Source: Musa acuminata AAA Group
Taxonomy: Eukaryota > Streptophyta > Magnoliopsida > Zingiberales > Musaceae
Assembly (NCBI RefSeq): GCF_036884655.1
Contig: NC_088330.1
Span: 34,329,001 to 34,393,000 of the forward strand
Direction: 5' to 3'
DNA length: 64,000 nt
Numbering within the stretch: position 1 is the stretch's first letter; every line of letters begins with the position of its first letter. Under the pieces are notes generated by a model. It did not search any database. It was not told where the DNA came from and saw only the letters and a list, made by a program, of their open reading frames with translations. The position numbers and the translations under genes are program-made. Positions 24,311-37,431 of this stretch are shown piece by piece.

Positions 24311-26090
24311 TACTACAATTTTTGTAACACTCATTAAGTTTCTTCAAAGATATACTTTAATAAAAAAAATATCTCTCCAAAATTCTTTTGGAGTTCTACT
24401 GATGTATAATTCTATTATCTTTACATTAACCTTCAAATTTATTTGACATGTATTCACCTCCTCATTTGTGATTAAACATTTTAGCTTATAGCTATTTTGT
24501 ATCTCAATCGAGTTCTTAAACTCTTTAAATTTATTAAACACTTCTTTTTTAAATAATTAAATCTAAGTTTTATCATTATAATTATCTATGAAGGTAAGAA
24601 AATACCTATTTCTATCACTTAGATGTAGGAGTGATAGGACTACATATATCCGAGTGCATCAAGTCAAGCTATTGCCTTGGTGTTTTTAGTTGTATCATTT
24701 TGAACGATCTCCTATGTTGCTCAGACTTCACAAAACTTTATTGGATGCTCAATTTTTGGTAAACTTTGCAGCATATTATTATTCTTCAAAAGCTTCAAAG
24801 CCTTAAAATTGAAGTACCCATATCTTAGATGTCATAGTATAAAATTGTTCATAATACTAACATTTTAATAATTTATTTTGTTAGTATCCAATTGTAGAAT
24901 AAACATATTATTCTTAGTATTTTCATATGAGAGATTAAAGTCTTGTTCTTTTCATGAATAAAAAAAGATAAATCTTTTAATTCAATATCATATACTTTCT
25001 CAAGCAACTGGCGTAAGCTAATAATATTATTTTTCATATCAAAAACATAATATACATTTGAAATGTATATTTACTTCTGATTATTGAACTTAAGAAAATT
25101 ATTATCTTTGGCTCTTATTTGTCTTTATAATAAATTACAAAAATTAATATTACTAGAATAATTCATATTAATTTTGGCAAAGAGTTTCTTATAGTCGCTT
25201 ATATGATTAAAGGTACCTATGTCTATATACCATGTTATGGATTGAGTATCTTTTAAATCATCATCAGTCATTAGTAAAATAGAATTATCTTTTCTTCTGT
25301 ATTTGTAAAATTTACATTTTAACATCCATTTTTGGGATTACAGTAGCATTCTCCAACATAGCGGTGAAACTTCTTGTAAACATAACATTCATTTTTGTTA
25401 TTTTGTGCTTCTTTAGTAGGTTGACCTCTTCCTCATTGCCCATGACCTCTACCTCTTTAAGATCTTGGTTCTCCTTTGTTCTCAAGTGTTATTTTAGTTT
25501 ATAGAGCTTGTTCCAATGATTTATCTTCTCCTCTTCTTATAAGTCTTTGTTCATGTGCTTAGGAAAAACTGATTAGTTATTCTAAATATATTTGTTCTAG
25601 GTCTTTGGATTCTTCAATTGCTACGACAATAAAATTAAACTTCAGATCTAAATATCTTAAAATTTTCTCCATCACTCATTGGTCATTTGTTTCTTCACAA
25701 ATTTTTCTCATTTGATGAATAATAAAAATGACTTTGGAGAAGTAATAAGAGATAGATTCATATGTATCTTATTGTAGTTTTTCAAAATTACCTCTTAAAG
25801 AATATAGACAGATCTTTTTCACATTGTCCACACTACCAAATGCTCTTTGTAAAATGTTCCATGCCTCCTTTGATGTCTTCGATAGAGCAATAATCTCGAA
25901 CGTGACTTCGTCAATGCCTTGGTATATTGTAAATAAGGCCTTGTTCTCCCTATTTCTTAGATCTTTAAGTTATTTCATTGCTTCTTTATCCATTTGTGCT
26001 TCTTTCTTTGCACTTGGTTTAACGAAACTATCTTCTATAAGCTCTCATACATTTAGAGCATCTAGAAGAACCTTCATTTATATGCATATG
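24311..26090 (-). mobile_element. Ty1/copia element A, 5' half (gag, protease, integrase start)
   Basis: On the minus strand this reads as a copia gag-pol start with stops and frameshifts. The gag start lies near 26080 (MKVLLDALN-like), followed by SKTSKEAWNILQRAFGSVDN near 25870 and KILRYLDLKFNFIVVAIEES near 25650. A CCHC-like region lies near 25390 and the protease/pre-integrase block at 25270-25170 (TWYIDIGTFNHISDYKKLFA). The integrase core is at 24541-24350 (FNKFKEFKNSIEIQN, then SRTPKEF). It breaks off inside the integrase just where the 15-17 kb half resumes (VYLLNRF), so the two halves are one element split by the LINE. Confidence 0.8.
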
Positions 26091-26390
26091 CACATAAATC
26101 ATAGTTCTCCTTTGTCAATTAAGAGATTTGTATTGGGAATGCACCAGATAATTTGGATAAGGGAAGAGGAGTTTCTCTTAAATGTATGTATTCACCAGAA
26201 AACTTACTACAGCTCACTTGTTTCCAACACACACATAGAGGAGGACAAGGGTACAAAACATGGCTTTATATAGCCCATGGGCAGACTCTCAACATAACAT
26301 ATCACATTTAATCTCCCTTGCATCTCTTTGAGTATCAAACATACAATAAGCTTGTTATCGTGCATGCGAATAACTTTAGTAGTCTAACAT
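26091..26390 (-). mobile_element. Probable 5' LTR and leader of copia element A
   Basis: Upstream of the gag start on the minus strand is a non-coding block with a TATA box (ctatataaagcc, about 26262-26273) in the right orientation for the element. A possible LTR start (TGTTAGACTAC) lies near 26386. I could not find a matching 3' LTR at the other end of the element, so the limits are tentative. Confidence 0.4.
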
Positions 26391-27414
26391 ACTTGAGCAA
26401 TGTTGATTGAATCTATCTTCCATGCAAGAAGAAGATAACCTTGTACAGTAAGTAGCATCACAAATCTCATACCTGCGATATGCAGCATTCATAGTTGTTC
26501 CCGTTCTCTATCTAGCAGCTGAAAATTTGTTATTTATTATGATCATAAACAGAAGAACAGTGCCAGCTGAATCTGGCAGAGAGTCATATTGGATCAATAA
26601 TACATTACCTTTTCCAAATTAAAGTGTTTTCATCATGTAACACTAGTTTCCTTCCTGATGGAATCAGATAACTTTCTCTAAATGTATACACTGATCTATA
26701 CATTGTCTGCTAATACCTTTCGAAAAATTTTCAATAACTCATGCAAAAAAGGGTATGTTAATCTTGTTTCGTTTATTTCTGAAATCACCAGATGTGAAAA
26801 ACTTAAGTGTCAAATTCTTTTGAAAACAAAAGCATTTACACTATTACTTCCACTCCACATTAGGGAAGAAAGCTGAGAAAATAATGGTTTCTTGAAGGAC
26901 TTGCTTATAACAAACAAGATGAAAAAGTGAAAATGAGGTGGAAAATTGTCTAGAAATTGATAACTACAGATGAATTTTCAATATATTAGAAAAGAACTAA
27001 ACATAAATATCCAATAATTTAGAAGTAAAATGTAGCAATGCTATCATCGAAACTGTTCTCAAAACTATTGATGAAGTATCAGCCCATGGTGTTATATGGA
27101 ACTCAATTTCCTTTCTGACAGCATAGTAGAAAATGATTATGAAGACTTTTGGTTGGGTTTCTCTATTAGATAGTCACAATCACAAATGAAAAATCTGTGA
27201 TCTTTTTATTGTTAGCATATCAGTATCAATAAAAGCTAAGATACTTTTCAATTCCATACATCCTAACTAGTAGGGTTGATTACATAATTTTTTTCTCGAA
27301 AAATATTTTACATAATATTTGGATATTGAAATTCACTTATTGGTTGTTAGATATATTTTATTTATTTGAGTGCAAGTCAAATTGAAAAGGTTACTATATA
27401 TCACAATTCAAAAG

Positions 27415-27482
<68 letters not shown>

Positions 27483-28990
27483 CTTACTCATCCAATTCGA
27501 ATTATTACTATTATTATTATCTCAGTGTCTGTAATCTGCCTATAATATCATAATATTTCTTTTACAAAAAATTAAGTAATTTGCATGATTGAAGCTACCG
27601 TGTGATCGAAAAATTTAAGCCATTAGATTATCCTCTCTCACACAGAAATTATATTCCAAAACAGTGACATGGTACCTTATTGGAATTTATATCAAGACCA
27701 CAAATTGAACACCTACCTGAGGGATCATGCAATGGAACTATCAGCATTTAATTTGGGCCCCTATATTATTGTCGAAATTTGAACAAGGAAATAGCCACCA
27801 CATGAATTCATGAGGATCTATGAAAACAAAAGTCTTATTACAGCTTCCCTTGCAATATTCATGCGATAAGCTACACATAAAAAGTTTCTCAAATTCAATG
27901 TGTTCTATAACGTTTTAATTGAAATTAGCCGATCTCGAAAAGAATTATCTCATCCTTAAGTCAAAGAACATCATTACTAATGGAGAAGTGAAATGAGAGA
28001 GACTAATGTACTGTGTGTGTGTGTGAAGCACATTTTAATTGGCAAGAATCTAATGAACCTCATCAAGTTTATTGTTTTATGTATGCGTAAGGTTAAGATG
28101 CTTTCGAATCGAAACAAAAAACGAGCATGAAATTGAGCTGCACTAGACTTCCTAAATCACAATCGTCGGAAAGAAAAAAAAAAAAAAAAACTACTCACAT
28201 GGGAAGAGGTTAATCAAATCAATCATTTTTCTTTTTGGGTTATATTCATGCTTTCGAAACCAATCGATTAAGGTAATAAGATAACAAGAAAGGTTAATTG
28301 AAATGATGTCGACATGCATTTGCAAGTGTGGATGATAATGAATGAGAACTATTTGGATGTTAATTCGACTCATTAAAGACCCATCGATTTGATGCATCCA
28401 TGTGAGTTGTGATATCAATTCTTGCCGCATGGTATGCCGGAAAAGTTGGTGCCATGGTCCCATAGCTATTAGCAATCTCGATAAGCATGTTGTACTAAGT
28501 ACAGTGGGACTGCCTCTCCCTTGTCTACTTAGACAACTTGCTGGTCCATCTTACAAATGTGTTCGAGACACCTCTAAATTCCACCGGTTTTCACGGGTAA
28601 TTCCGAATCGAATCAGAATCTCGATTTCGACTCTTGAAATTTTGAATCAGCTAAAAAAAATAAAGCATTTCATATTAAAAGTTTAATGATTTGGATATGA
28701 ATCTTGATAGAATAATTTAAATTTTTTTATTAATGATTCGATAGTTTTGGAAGTAACGATACCAAAATCAAAATAAGAATAATTTGAAGCCGATCGATTT
28801 TAAATTTGATAGAATCAAAACCGTCGATTGTGAAACTAAAATTAAATAAATTATAATAGATAATAATAATAATAAAAAAACAAAGACCTTTGAAATAAAT
28901 ATATAGATGATTATATGATATAATCCCAGGTCGGTAAGAATGGGAAGAACAAAGGCCATAAACCAAAGGTGTCGATTCCTCGCGGCTGTG
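26391..28990. other. AT-rich intergenic DNA
   Basis: About 2.6 kb without a supported gene. It contains a long (TA)n run at 27418-27478, a (GT)n patch at 28013-28024 and an A-run at 28173. Open frames at 28191-28686 and 28730-28966 lack recognisable similarity. Confidence 0.5.
27418..27478. repeat. (TA)n microsatellite
   Basis: About 60 bases of TA in intergenic DNA. Confidence 0.95.
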
Positions 28991-29353
28991 CTCGATGGGT
29001 AAACATTATCTTTACTTAAAATGATAAAAGTGTTTGATTGAATCTGACACAGAAACGAGAGTACGATACATAAACTCGTGAGAGTGCGCATTGACACCCA
29101 ACCAAACAAAAGAGACCAGTCTCGAGGTGCCAAAAAAGAGAGCATCAAATCTACCACGAGCAGTACACCTACCCCCAATTAGGGTCAAGTGTGTGGAATC
29201 GGGATCTGAAAAGGCTATGTCACCCACCCACCATTTCCCTAAATTGTAGAGAGTGAAGCCTGGCGTGCACCTCCTCTCGATGGTGGGTAAAAGCTAAAAC
29301 CATGGAAGGTGGCCAGCAGCTCGAGCTCTTCCTCCTCCTCTGTCCGCAGAGCC

Positions 29354-29391
<38 letters not shown>

Positions 29392-30308
29392 AAAAGGCTA
29401 TGGTGGAGACAAAAGCAGAGGTTATACGAAGTGGGCAAGCGTAGGGGTGTGTCCCTTCCTTTACTCCTGCGGGAAACCCAGGAGTGGTCACATCACTTCC
29501 CGCACTCAATGGCTCCTCAAGACAGTGACAACTGATGCCGTCCAACTTTTCCCACCTCTTACTTAAATCTCTACTCCTACTGCAAGTGAATCTCTCTCTC
29601 TCTCTCTCATTCTTCTCGTGATAAATAAATAAATAAATATATATATCGATACATGGTTTCTGCAAAATTATATGGCTTGTGGACTCGACATAGGGGATGG
29701 ATTTGCAGCGGCTAAAACTGGAGGAGAAATGATCTTCCTGGTTTGGATGCATCTTATCTATAGTAGGGAGAATGATGGAGGGTCATCCATAGATGTTTTA
29801 GTCTCCTTTACATCAAGTTTACCACAAGTGATTAAAGTAGCTGGACATATAAGATTTGCATGTATCTCCTTCGATCACTATGCATTCATAGAAAAGATGA
29901 ATCCATGGACATTTTATATTTATATCTTGCTGTCATGAAGTCAGAACAGCTACGGAGCAAGCTAGAGATCGATCGAGCATGCTCATCTTTGACCGGAGTA
30001 ATAATTTGATGAGCTCAAAAAGACAAGTGAGGTTAATTCTCCTGTCTTAATCATTAACAAAGATGCTAAGCATTCACCATACGTCAAAGATCTCAAGAAA
30101 AATAGGCGCCGCATGCCTTTCTGTAGCTGGGTTGGGGTTGGCCGTACGTACCATGAGTGGGGTTCCCCCCGGGCATTATTGCCAGAACAGAACCCTAAGC
30201 CATGGTGCACGCCACATCCCTGTGAAGAACGCTTGGACACAGGAGAGCAGACTGCCGCTTCTCTCCCTCTCTTCTCCTTCTTCCTCTTCGATCTCCTTGT
30301 ACGTACTC
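28990..30308 (+). promoter_or_regulatory. Upstream region and 5' UTR of the DROOPING LEAF-like gene
   Basis: No coding exon is recognised here. The stretch holds a (GA)n run at 29357-29389 and a (CT)n run at 29590-29608, both common in plant promoters and leaders. The last 80 bases before the ATG at 30309 are pyrimidine-rich (ctctccctctcttctccttc), as in a 5' UTR. I could not fix a TATA box or start site. Confidence 0.4.
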
Positions 30309-31658
30309 ATGGATTTGGTCTCTCCCATGGAGCACTTGTGTTACGTGCGTTGCACCTACTGCAACACTGTTCTTGCGGTAATTCCTTCGATGAGTGGAAA
30401 AGGGGGAAAACATAGAGCAAACATGATGGTTTTGATGCACAGGAAAAAGCATCTTCTTCAGCTACATGAGCTAATCTGTTGTAGTGTTAATCTTAATGCT
30501 ATTTCGTATCATATATTTATTTTGCTTCACCTATTTTTCAAAGTAATGTTCATCATCATCATCTTTTTTTCTCATACCCTTCTGTTAACTTTGAGAAGAT
30601 CCGGTTGATGATACTGCTTTGCTATTCTTCTGTTCATGTTGATAGTGTTAGTGCTGTTCATGATGCTTTTCTAGGCTTTTTGTTCTGTTAACTTAGGAAA
30701 TCAAACTTGCATGTAAGATTTGTACTCCTCCTCTTCTCTAAGAGAGAAAAAGAAGGGATGAATTCTACAAACGGAAAACAGCAATTCAGGGGAGATCAAA
30801 ACATGTGCATGCATGAGGAAGCCAAAGATGATTTCCTCAGCTGTTGCAGATTTGAGTTCCATGAAATGCAGCTGATCTTGATCTGTGAGCACATACAAAG
30901 CCGATAGATAACAGCAAGCCCCCTTCCATGTTTGATCATATTCCACTGTTACGCCGTGCTGAATTGCTTTGTTTCCTCATCACAGCATTATGATAGCATA
31001 CGCACGACACCCGATCGACTCGACTTCGATATGTACTCCCTTAGCTTTCTCTTAGTGTAATCGAAGATCGATTTCCATCCACTTGAACAGATCTAAAATG
31101 GACACCGAATGGAAAATAAGACCTAACAAATGCTTTCAATGACATCAGAAGGTTTCAAACAAGTGTTTCCACTTACTCCTTGCTCTTAAATGGAAACAGA
31201 TCTTTTCTCTTGGCTGCAGGTTGGAGTTCCAAGCAAGCCGATGATGGACACAGTAACAGTGAGATGTGGTCACTGCAACCATGTCTCCTTTCTTAGCCCC
31301 AGACCCATGGAGCAGTCCCATAGCCCCACCAATCATCAGCTGGGCCTTCAGGTTTTCTCCTCCTTGTTTGTTTAGGTTTGTAATGCTCAGTGACAAACAT
31401 GCATGGTGTGAAGTGTAGAATGACTAAGATCTAACTTAGACTAGGCTGTATTACTAATCATTGAAGTCTTGGTCTTGTGCTTTCCTCATTCCCCTTTGAA
31501 GTTTGTTGTTAGCTTTACTCTCAATTAAGTACAGTTCAATAATAATCATGCTGCAACATTTCTTTTAGGAAAGCAAAATAAATATAAACTTAGGTTACTT
31601 TTTACTATTCCTTTTCTTTCTTCCGGTGGCAGTCATATTTTTCAGCTACTAAATATAT

Positions 31659-31695
<37 letters not shown>

Positions 31696-34600
31696 ACACT
31701 TGCTCTTCCTGTTGTTTGCTTTTAACTCTGAAAGATGGAAGAATTTATTTCTCTTTGTTGTTAATTAGGGTGGTTGCATGGACTGCCTGAGGAGCCAACC
31801 TTCGCCATCATCATCATCATCGTCGTCGTCATCAAATTCAAATGAACCAACAATTCAAAAACCGTCGTTTGTCGTGAAACGTAAAGTTTTTGGTTTTATT
31901 TTCTTCCTTTCAAGTTCTTCCTTCCTCTCCAAATTTTATTTCTCGTGTGATTGTTTTGAGGAAATTTTCATGATTTCTTGATGTCAGCTCCTGAGAAGAA
32001 ACACAGAATGCCTTCAGCTTATAATCGCTTCATGAGGTAAGAATCAGAAAGGTTTGGCTTGTCATCATATTTGATCTGAGTAAGCATTACCAGCATAATG
32101 TTTATACATTCTAGTGGCTATATAATATATGGAACAGCAGATTGGAGCAACCTTCTAAATCTAACTTCAAACAAAGACATGCCTCTCCACCAACATTAAT
32201 ACTAATAATGTATTTTCTATGCTTCCTGGGAAGCATAAACACAATATAGCAGAACAATAATGTATTAAGCTTAAACAATTCCATGAATCTTTACTAATTT
32301 AACATGCCACTATGTTTCTAATAGTATACATTTTAGTGTTTTTTGCAAGATTTTTTCTGCATTCATTGTTGCCATTACAAGTCCTTTGTCTGCTGTTGGA
32401 AAATGCATACAGTGTGATCCCTTCTTTGTGAATTATATTTGAGTATATCATCATCGAGCAAGTTTTAATGTGTTTAATAGAGTATTTATGATCTTATTCA
32501 TCCGAATAAAACAAATCAAATTCTTGTGATTAACAGACCTAAATAAAAATCATAGAACAAGAGGAAGACACAACAATAAAGAAGGTAATCGATAGAATTC
32601 ACAGCAATAATAATGATTGAAGAAAACAATCAGAAAATTGGAAGATTATTTCACAGTTTTATTTTTAAGAAGTCAATTGAAAGTATAGTTCGTAAATTTT
32701 TCTTAAGTTTTTGGATATCTCCTTTTTATCAATGTTATGTGGAAAATAAGACTACATGTGGAAAGCTAAGAAGAAAACTTTCTTTGGATTAGAAGACCTG
32801 AAAAAAATTAATTGTGAAGGGTTTAAAGATATAGCACATGATGTGCAATTCGTAATATTCCAATGAGATTTAAAAAAATCAACTATTAACACGAATTGGA
32901 TGATGAAGTAATATAATTCATCTATTGAGTAATAGTATATATATGTATGTTTTCATATATTACTAGATCAAACAGAGAAGTGACATTTAGACAATCTTAA
33001 ATTTTATTTATGATTAATAATATTTTATCATACCATCAATGAGTTTAATGATAAATTAGATAAGAAGATGTTACCAATATCAAGATAACGAAGAATTGGA
33101 AGACAACAAAGAGTATGAATAGGATGAAAAAATCAAAGAAAGAAAAATATCATATGTCAGATGATGATGAGATTTTATTGGGATTGATCATATTTAGATC
33201 ATGTATGAGCAAGATGAAGTACATGCAAAATATTAGTGAAAAAGCATATATGGAAAACACAGAAGATCAAAGAACAATGTTAGAGCTGCCATATTGTTAA
33301 ACTTGACAAAGACTTTCACAATATAAAATTTTCAAAGAAAAATAATAAAGCATCGATAGTATTGGCAATATTTATTAGAATTATAAAAGTTTATATAAAT
33401 TTTATGTGAAAGAATCTATAAAATCAGATAATGTTAGTATAAATCAAGAAGTTGTTGGCAGTATTACTTTTTAGAGCACCACTGTTGAGGATAATTTTAG
33501 CAGAAGCACAATTGTTGAAGACTTGTAAATTACAATGCTTGATAAATTGTATAGTGAATTTTCCACTCTGAAAATGTTGAACCTTTTCTTTTTTTCGATA
33601 TCTAAGCTTATGATCGAATTGATTTCATGATCGAAGGTTGATAAAAAAAATTTTCACATTTGTGTCTATCGAAATTTCCCCACTTGATGTTAATGAGGGT
33701 ATAGTGCATGTGAGCTCTTATTAATTGTCATGACTTGACCCGATGAGATAATTAGTCGATTAGCTTTGTTAAGCTCAAAATACTTAGACCTAAAAGCCAT
33801 CTAAGTCTTACAAGTTCATTCAATACTTAACTCGCTTCAATGTCTCTTGTCTTCTTATATCCCTTGTTTATATTGTTCTAGCATTTTTCATCATTTTTCT
33901 CATAGATTATAACATGTAAATTGCACATATATCACAACTTTGCACATGGAGAATTCTTCATTATTAATTATCTGCAGCATTTTGATTTGGGAAAAACTCG
34001 GCCAATAAATACAAGTATTTGCACTAAACCAATCATCATTGATTGACTTCAGAGGGGGAACTCAATCCTTCCTCCCCAATTGCACTGCATCCAAAAATGC
34101 CTTTGAGATCTTTGTTTTTCTTAGTACGTGATCAAGAAGTATCCACAACTGTAGAGATATCATGTCTTAGACAACAGTACTCCTAAAGCATAGTTGTCGA
34201 AAGTGAAGAGAGTCATCAAGATCAGAGAAATGTAGAGATAAATAAAGGAAAACAAAAAAAGTCATAGAATTATTGAAAAGATAATTAAATTTAAGATAGA
34301 AAGTAAGAGATAAATAAGATAATCATCATAATATTTTAAAAGTGTCATTGATATCTGTATATACTCATCGTATGTAATAGTAGAATCAATCAAGTTTAGT
34401 TCATTCAAATTTCGTGACAATTTGTGTGCCACAATTTCAGGAAAAATTGCATTCTCATGTTGGATGCCTATTTCATGCCATTCTAGCATTCCTCAATTTA
34501 AGATTTTCCTACTCATTCTTGATAAGCTTTATTAGCATCATTTCCTTTACGACAACACTTCCATCGAATCCTTTAGAAGAATGAATATGTCATTAATCCA

Positions 34601-35329
34601 TCCTTTTCTATGCCACATTGCTTTCTTCATTTGATTTCTTCATGTTATTCATTGCTATCCCACCTTTCATATCAATCATGATGTAATGAAATAGAAAAAA
34701 ATAAATAAAAATGAGATCAAGAAGTGGAAACAGGAGATATGTGAGTCGAAAAAACTTGCTTAAATAAAAAAATATTATCTTTTTGATTTCCCCAAAATTT
34801 GATCAGCACATATAATGCAACATTTTGATTCGGAATGCAGCTGAAAGGTAGCTAAACTTTCCTCCTGATTATGCCTAAGCTGCCAAAGTACATAACTCAA
34901 GTTGCACATCATGACAGGGAAGAAATACAGCGAATCAAAGCATCTAAACCCGACATTCCTCACCGCGAAGCTTTTAGCATGGCTTCGAAGAATGTAAGTT
35001 ATCATCACACAAACAACCTATTTCTTCGTACATCGTCTCACTAATCTACTTCTTTAGATGTTGTTAATGCCTGTAGCTTACATGCTTCTTGTAACATGAA
35101 CTAAAGTGGGCAAAGTGTGATCCTCGTTGCTCAATTATCGACGATAAGCTGGCGCCTGTTCCACAAGTGGTAAATCCTATCTTTCCTGTGAAAAGAAAAA
35201 GAGTCATTGTTTCCTTGTGGCTTCATTAATTGTTGTTTGTGTCCTCTTCTTGGCTTAATGGTACAGGAAAGAAGTTGCTCTACAATGGAAAACTCCAATT
35301 TTAATGAACAAACGGAACAGAAGGATTAG
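30309..35329 (+). CDS. DL: YABBY transcription factor, DROOPING LEAF / CRABS CLAW class
   Basis: YABBY proteins are plant nuclear DNA-binding proteins. This class specifies carpels and, in grasses, the leaf midrib. Seven exons join in frame to 187 codons: 30309-30377, 31220-31351, 31769-31880, 31988-32036, 34918-34993, 35107-35169, 35267-35329, all with GT-AG introns. The start MDLVSPMEHLCYVRCTYCNT is nearly that of rice DL. The C2C2 zinc finger uses CTYC (exon 1) and CGHC (exon 2). The linker has a run of nine serines. The YABBY HMG-like domain runs from PPEKKHRMPSAYNRFMR (exons 3-4) through EEIQRIKASKPDIPHREAFS (exon 5) to WAKCDPRCS (exon 6). The tail is short and polar. Intron 4 is 2.9 kb, the others 97-842 bases. 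The end of exon 6 could also be three bases earlier. All key residues are intact, so it should be functional. Confidence 0.95.
32037..34917 (+). other. Large intron 4 of the DROOPING LEAF-like gene
   Basis: This 2,881-base intron splits the YABBY domain between RFMR and EEIQ. It is AT-rich, with a few open frames (33115-33300, 34262-34489) that I could not assign. Its size against introns of about 100-840 bases elsewhere in the gene suggests inserted DNA or regulatory content, but no element ends were identified. Confidence 0.6.
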
Positions 35330-36703
35330 GGTTCCCAATCAACATATGGAGCTCTGTTGTTAAGCTTTGCTTGGATCTTGTCCTCTCCCTATAACAAAAA
35401 AACAACTCCATGCTGTAGTATTTCCTAGGAGGAAATGATATAGATGTGGCTCATATGAATTGAATGCATATATGTGAATTTTCATGATCCAGACCTAAGT
35501 ATTCAGTGTGTAGAGAGAAAAAAGAGGACTGCCATTGAAGATTAAGTTATGAAGTCTCTAACAAGTTAATTGATGTAGATAAGCTTTGACCCAGGAAGGA
35601 GTATGAGGACTTGTGTCAAACACAAAAATGCACTTTCATCTATCTCTATGGTTTTGATGAGTTCAAAAAGTTATCTGCTCAACCCAAGTCTTGACAAGGA
35701 TTTGTCAGCAGCTATGTACATGTCTTTTATGTTTAATGGACAAGAGTTTGCAACACCAAATCAATCAAAGCAAACTTCTATAAATCAATTGAGTGCAACA
35801 TGTTATTGAAATTTCAGCATTAGTTCAGGTGCCATCATCTGGACAAGCATTTTGAAGGCTCATTTTCCTAAGATCAATTGCTATAAATCTTTCTATCCTC
35901 TCATGTTTAGTTCATTATAACTTTCTATCCTCTCTTTCTATGAATTGCTATAAATCTATAATAAACTTACCTGTTTTATATGGAGCTAGTAAATGCAGCC
36001 ATAAGCCATCCTTCTTATCTATCTTTTTTCTTTGAACAAAATAGTCCTTATTCTTCATCCTTTGGAAACTATCTTTCATTAATAAACTGTGGGTTGAATC
36101 CACCCATTTCAATTCATGATATGTAAATAAAAAAAAATAAAGAAAAAAAGTGATTAAGAGTTTGTCTACTTCTCTTTTGAGGAGAAAAATGGTCCAAACT
36201 CTCTTTCTTGGTCATAAAATATTATTAATTAACTTGAAACAAGTTACTGTAGTTACAGGGAAAGTTTTAATTAACAGGCTGCTAATTAAGAGATTCATCA
36301 ATAGGAAAACAGGCAAAAGTGATGACTATTTATGAGGTTGTCTATGGTTTGCTTTGGGCACCAATGGTGGGAGTCACTATGCATGAGAATGACTGTATGA
36401 TGTATCCAACACAAGATAAAGATTGTGTGGAACTATGCTTTAGTCTGCTTCATCATTCACCCACTCCAACACATATGTGGTCCCATAGCAATGGGAATGA
36501 AGAGAGTTAGTCTTTATTTTTATTTTACTAATGGGAATCATATGTGATATAATAGAATGTATTATTTGTAAAAACAATGAAAACAGTATTTTACAGCTGA
36601 CTTTTTGGATTGTGCATTATTATAATGTGTACTGTGGAAGCTCTTGGAATAAAAAAATTTCTCCTAGAAACATACTCAATTTTTTTGAGATATAGTAATT
36701 GAA

Positions 36704-36734
<31 letters not shown>

Positions 36735-37430
36735 TATTTTTTTGAAAAAAATTATTGGCCTAGGAAAATAATAAAAGATTGTGTCTATACTTTTCAAACC
36801 CCTAATTAGTTCAAAAATGTCATTATCTTAACTATCATCACCATTGTCAGTGTCACTATCACAGTCACTGTTACTTAGTGCCCAACAAATATATTTTTCT
36901 TCTAAAGAAATAAATAAATAAATACAATAACAAATTAAATCCTGCTTAGCACAACCTTGCAGTTGAGTACAAACATACCTTTCCTGCTGGTGTCTAATCA
37001 TATTCTAGCCTAGAAAAATAACCTTTCAGCAAGCTTACTTCTTGTGATTATGCCATAAACTTCATGGCTTGGTGGCATATAATCCCATCAGTTGTTACTA
37101 TCTTTCATAGTATGAATTACTCCTTTATATTCTTTTCATGTCTTGAATTCAGGTTACTCACAATCAGTCAGTTGAGTTATTTGAGAACAAAGAGGTGCAT
37201 CAGAACCCACAATATTTGTCAAAGAAACAGATAATTTTACTTCATAGCTTCATAATTGGCATAAGAAAGTTTCATATGCTCCAACTTGAGATATGGAACT
37301 AATTTCTTCTTGTGTTCTATTTGCAATCCAAAGTAATAAGAAGCAATCCTAAACAGAGAGGAAGCAAAGATTGTTAAGATACTGGTTTCTCAAAATGCAT
37401 GCAACACCAGAAATGGAAGCACGTCTCTTG
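35330..37430. other. Intergenic DNA between the YABBY gene and the BIG GRAIN 1-like gene
   Basis: Mostly AT-rich sequence including the presumed 3' UTRs of both flanking genes, which converge. It contains a (TA)n run at 36705-36727. No gene is supported; open frames at 35603-35809 and 36150-36510 show no similarity I recognise. Confidence 0.5.
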
Positions 37431-37431
37431 A

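Noticed and set aside
33115..33300. 61-codon frame in intron 4 of the YABBY gene as a separate gene or gag remnant
   Set aside because: Lys/Met-rich composition from AT-rich DNA; no recognisable motif.
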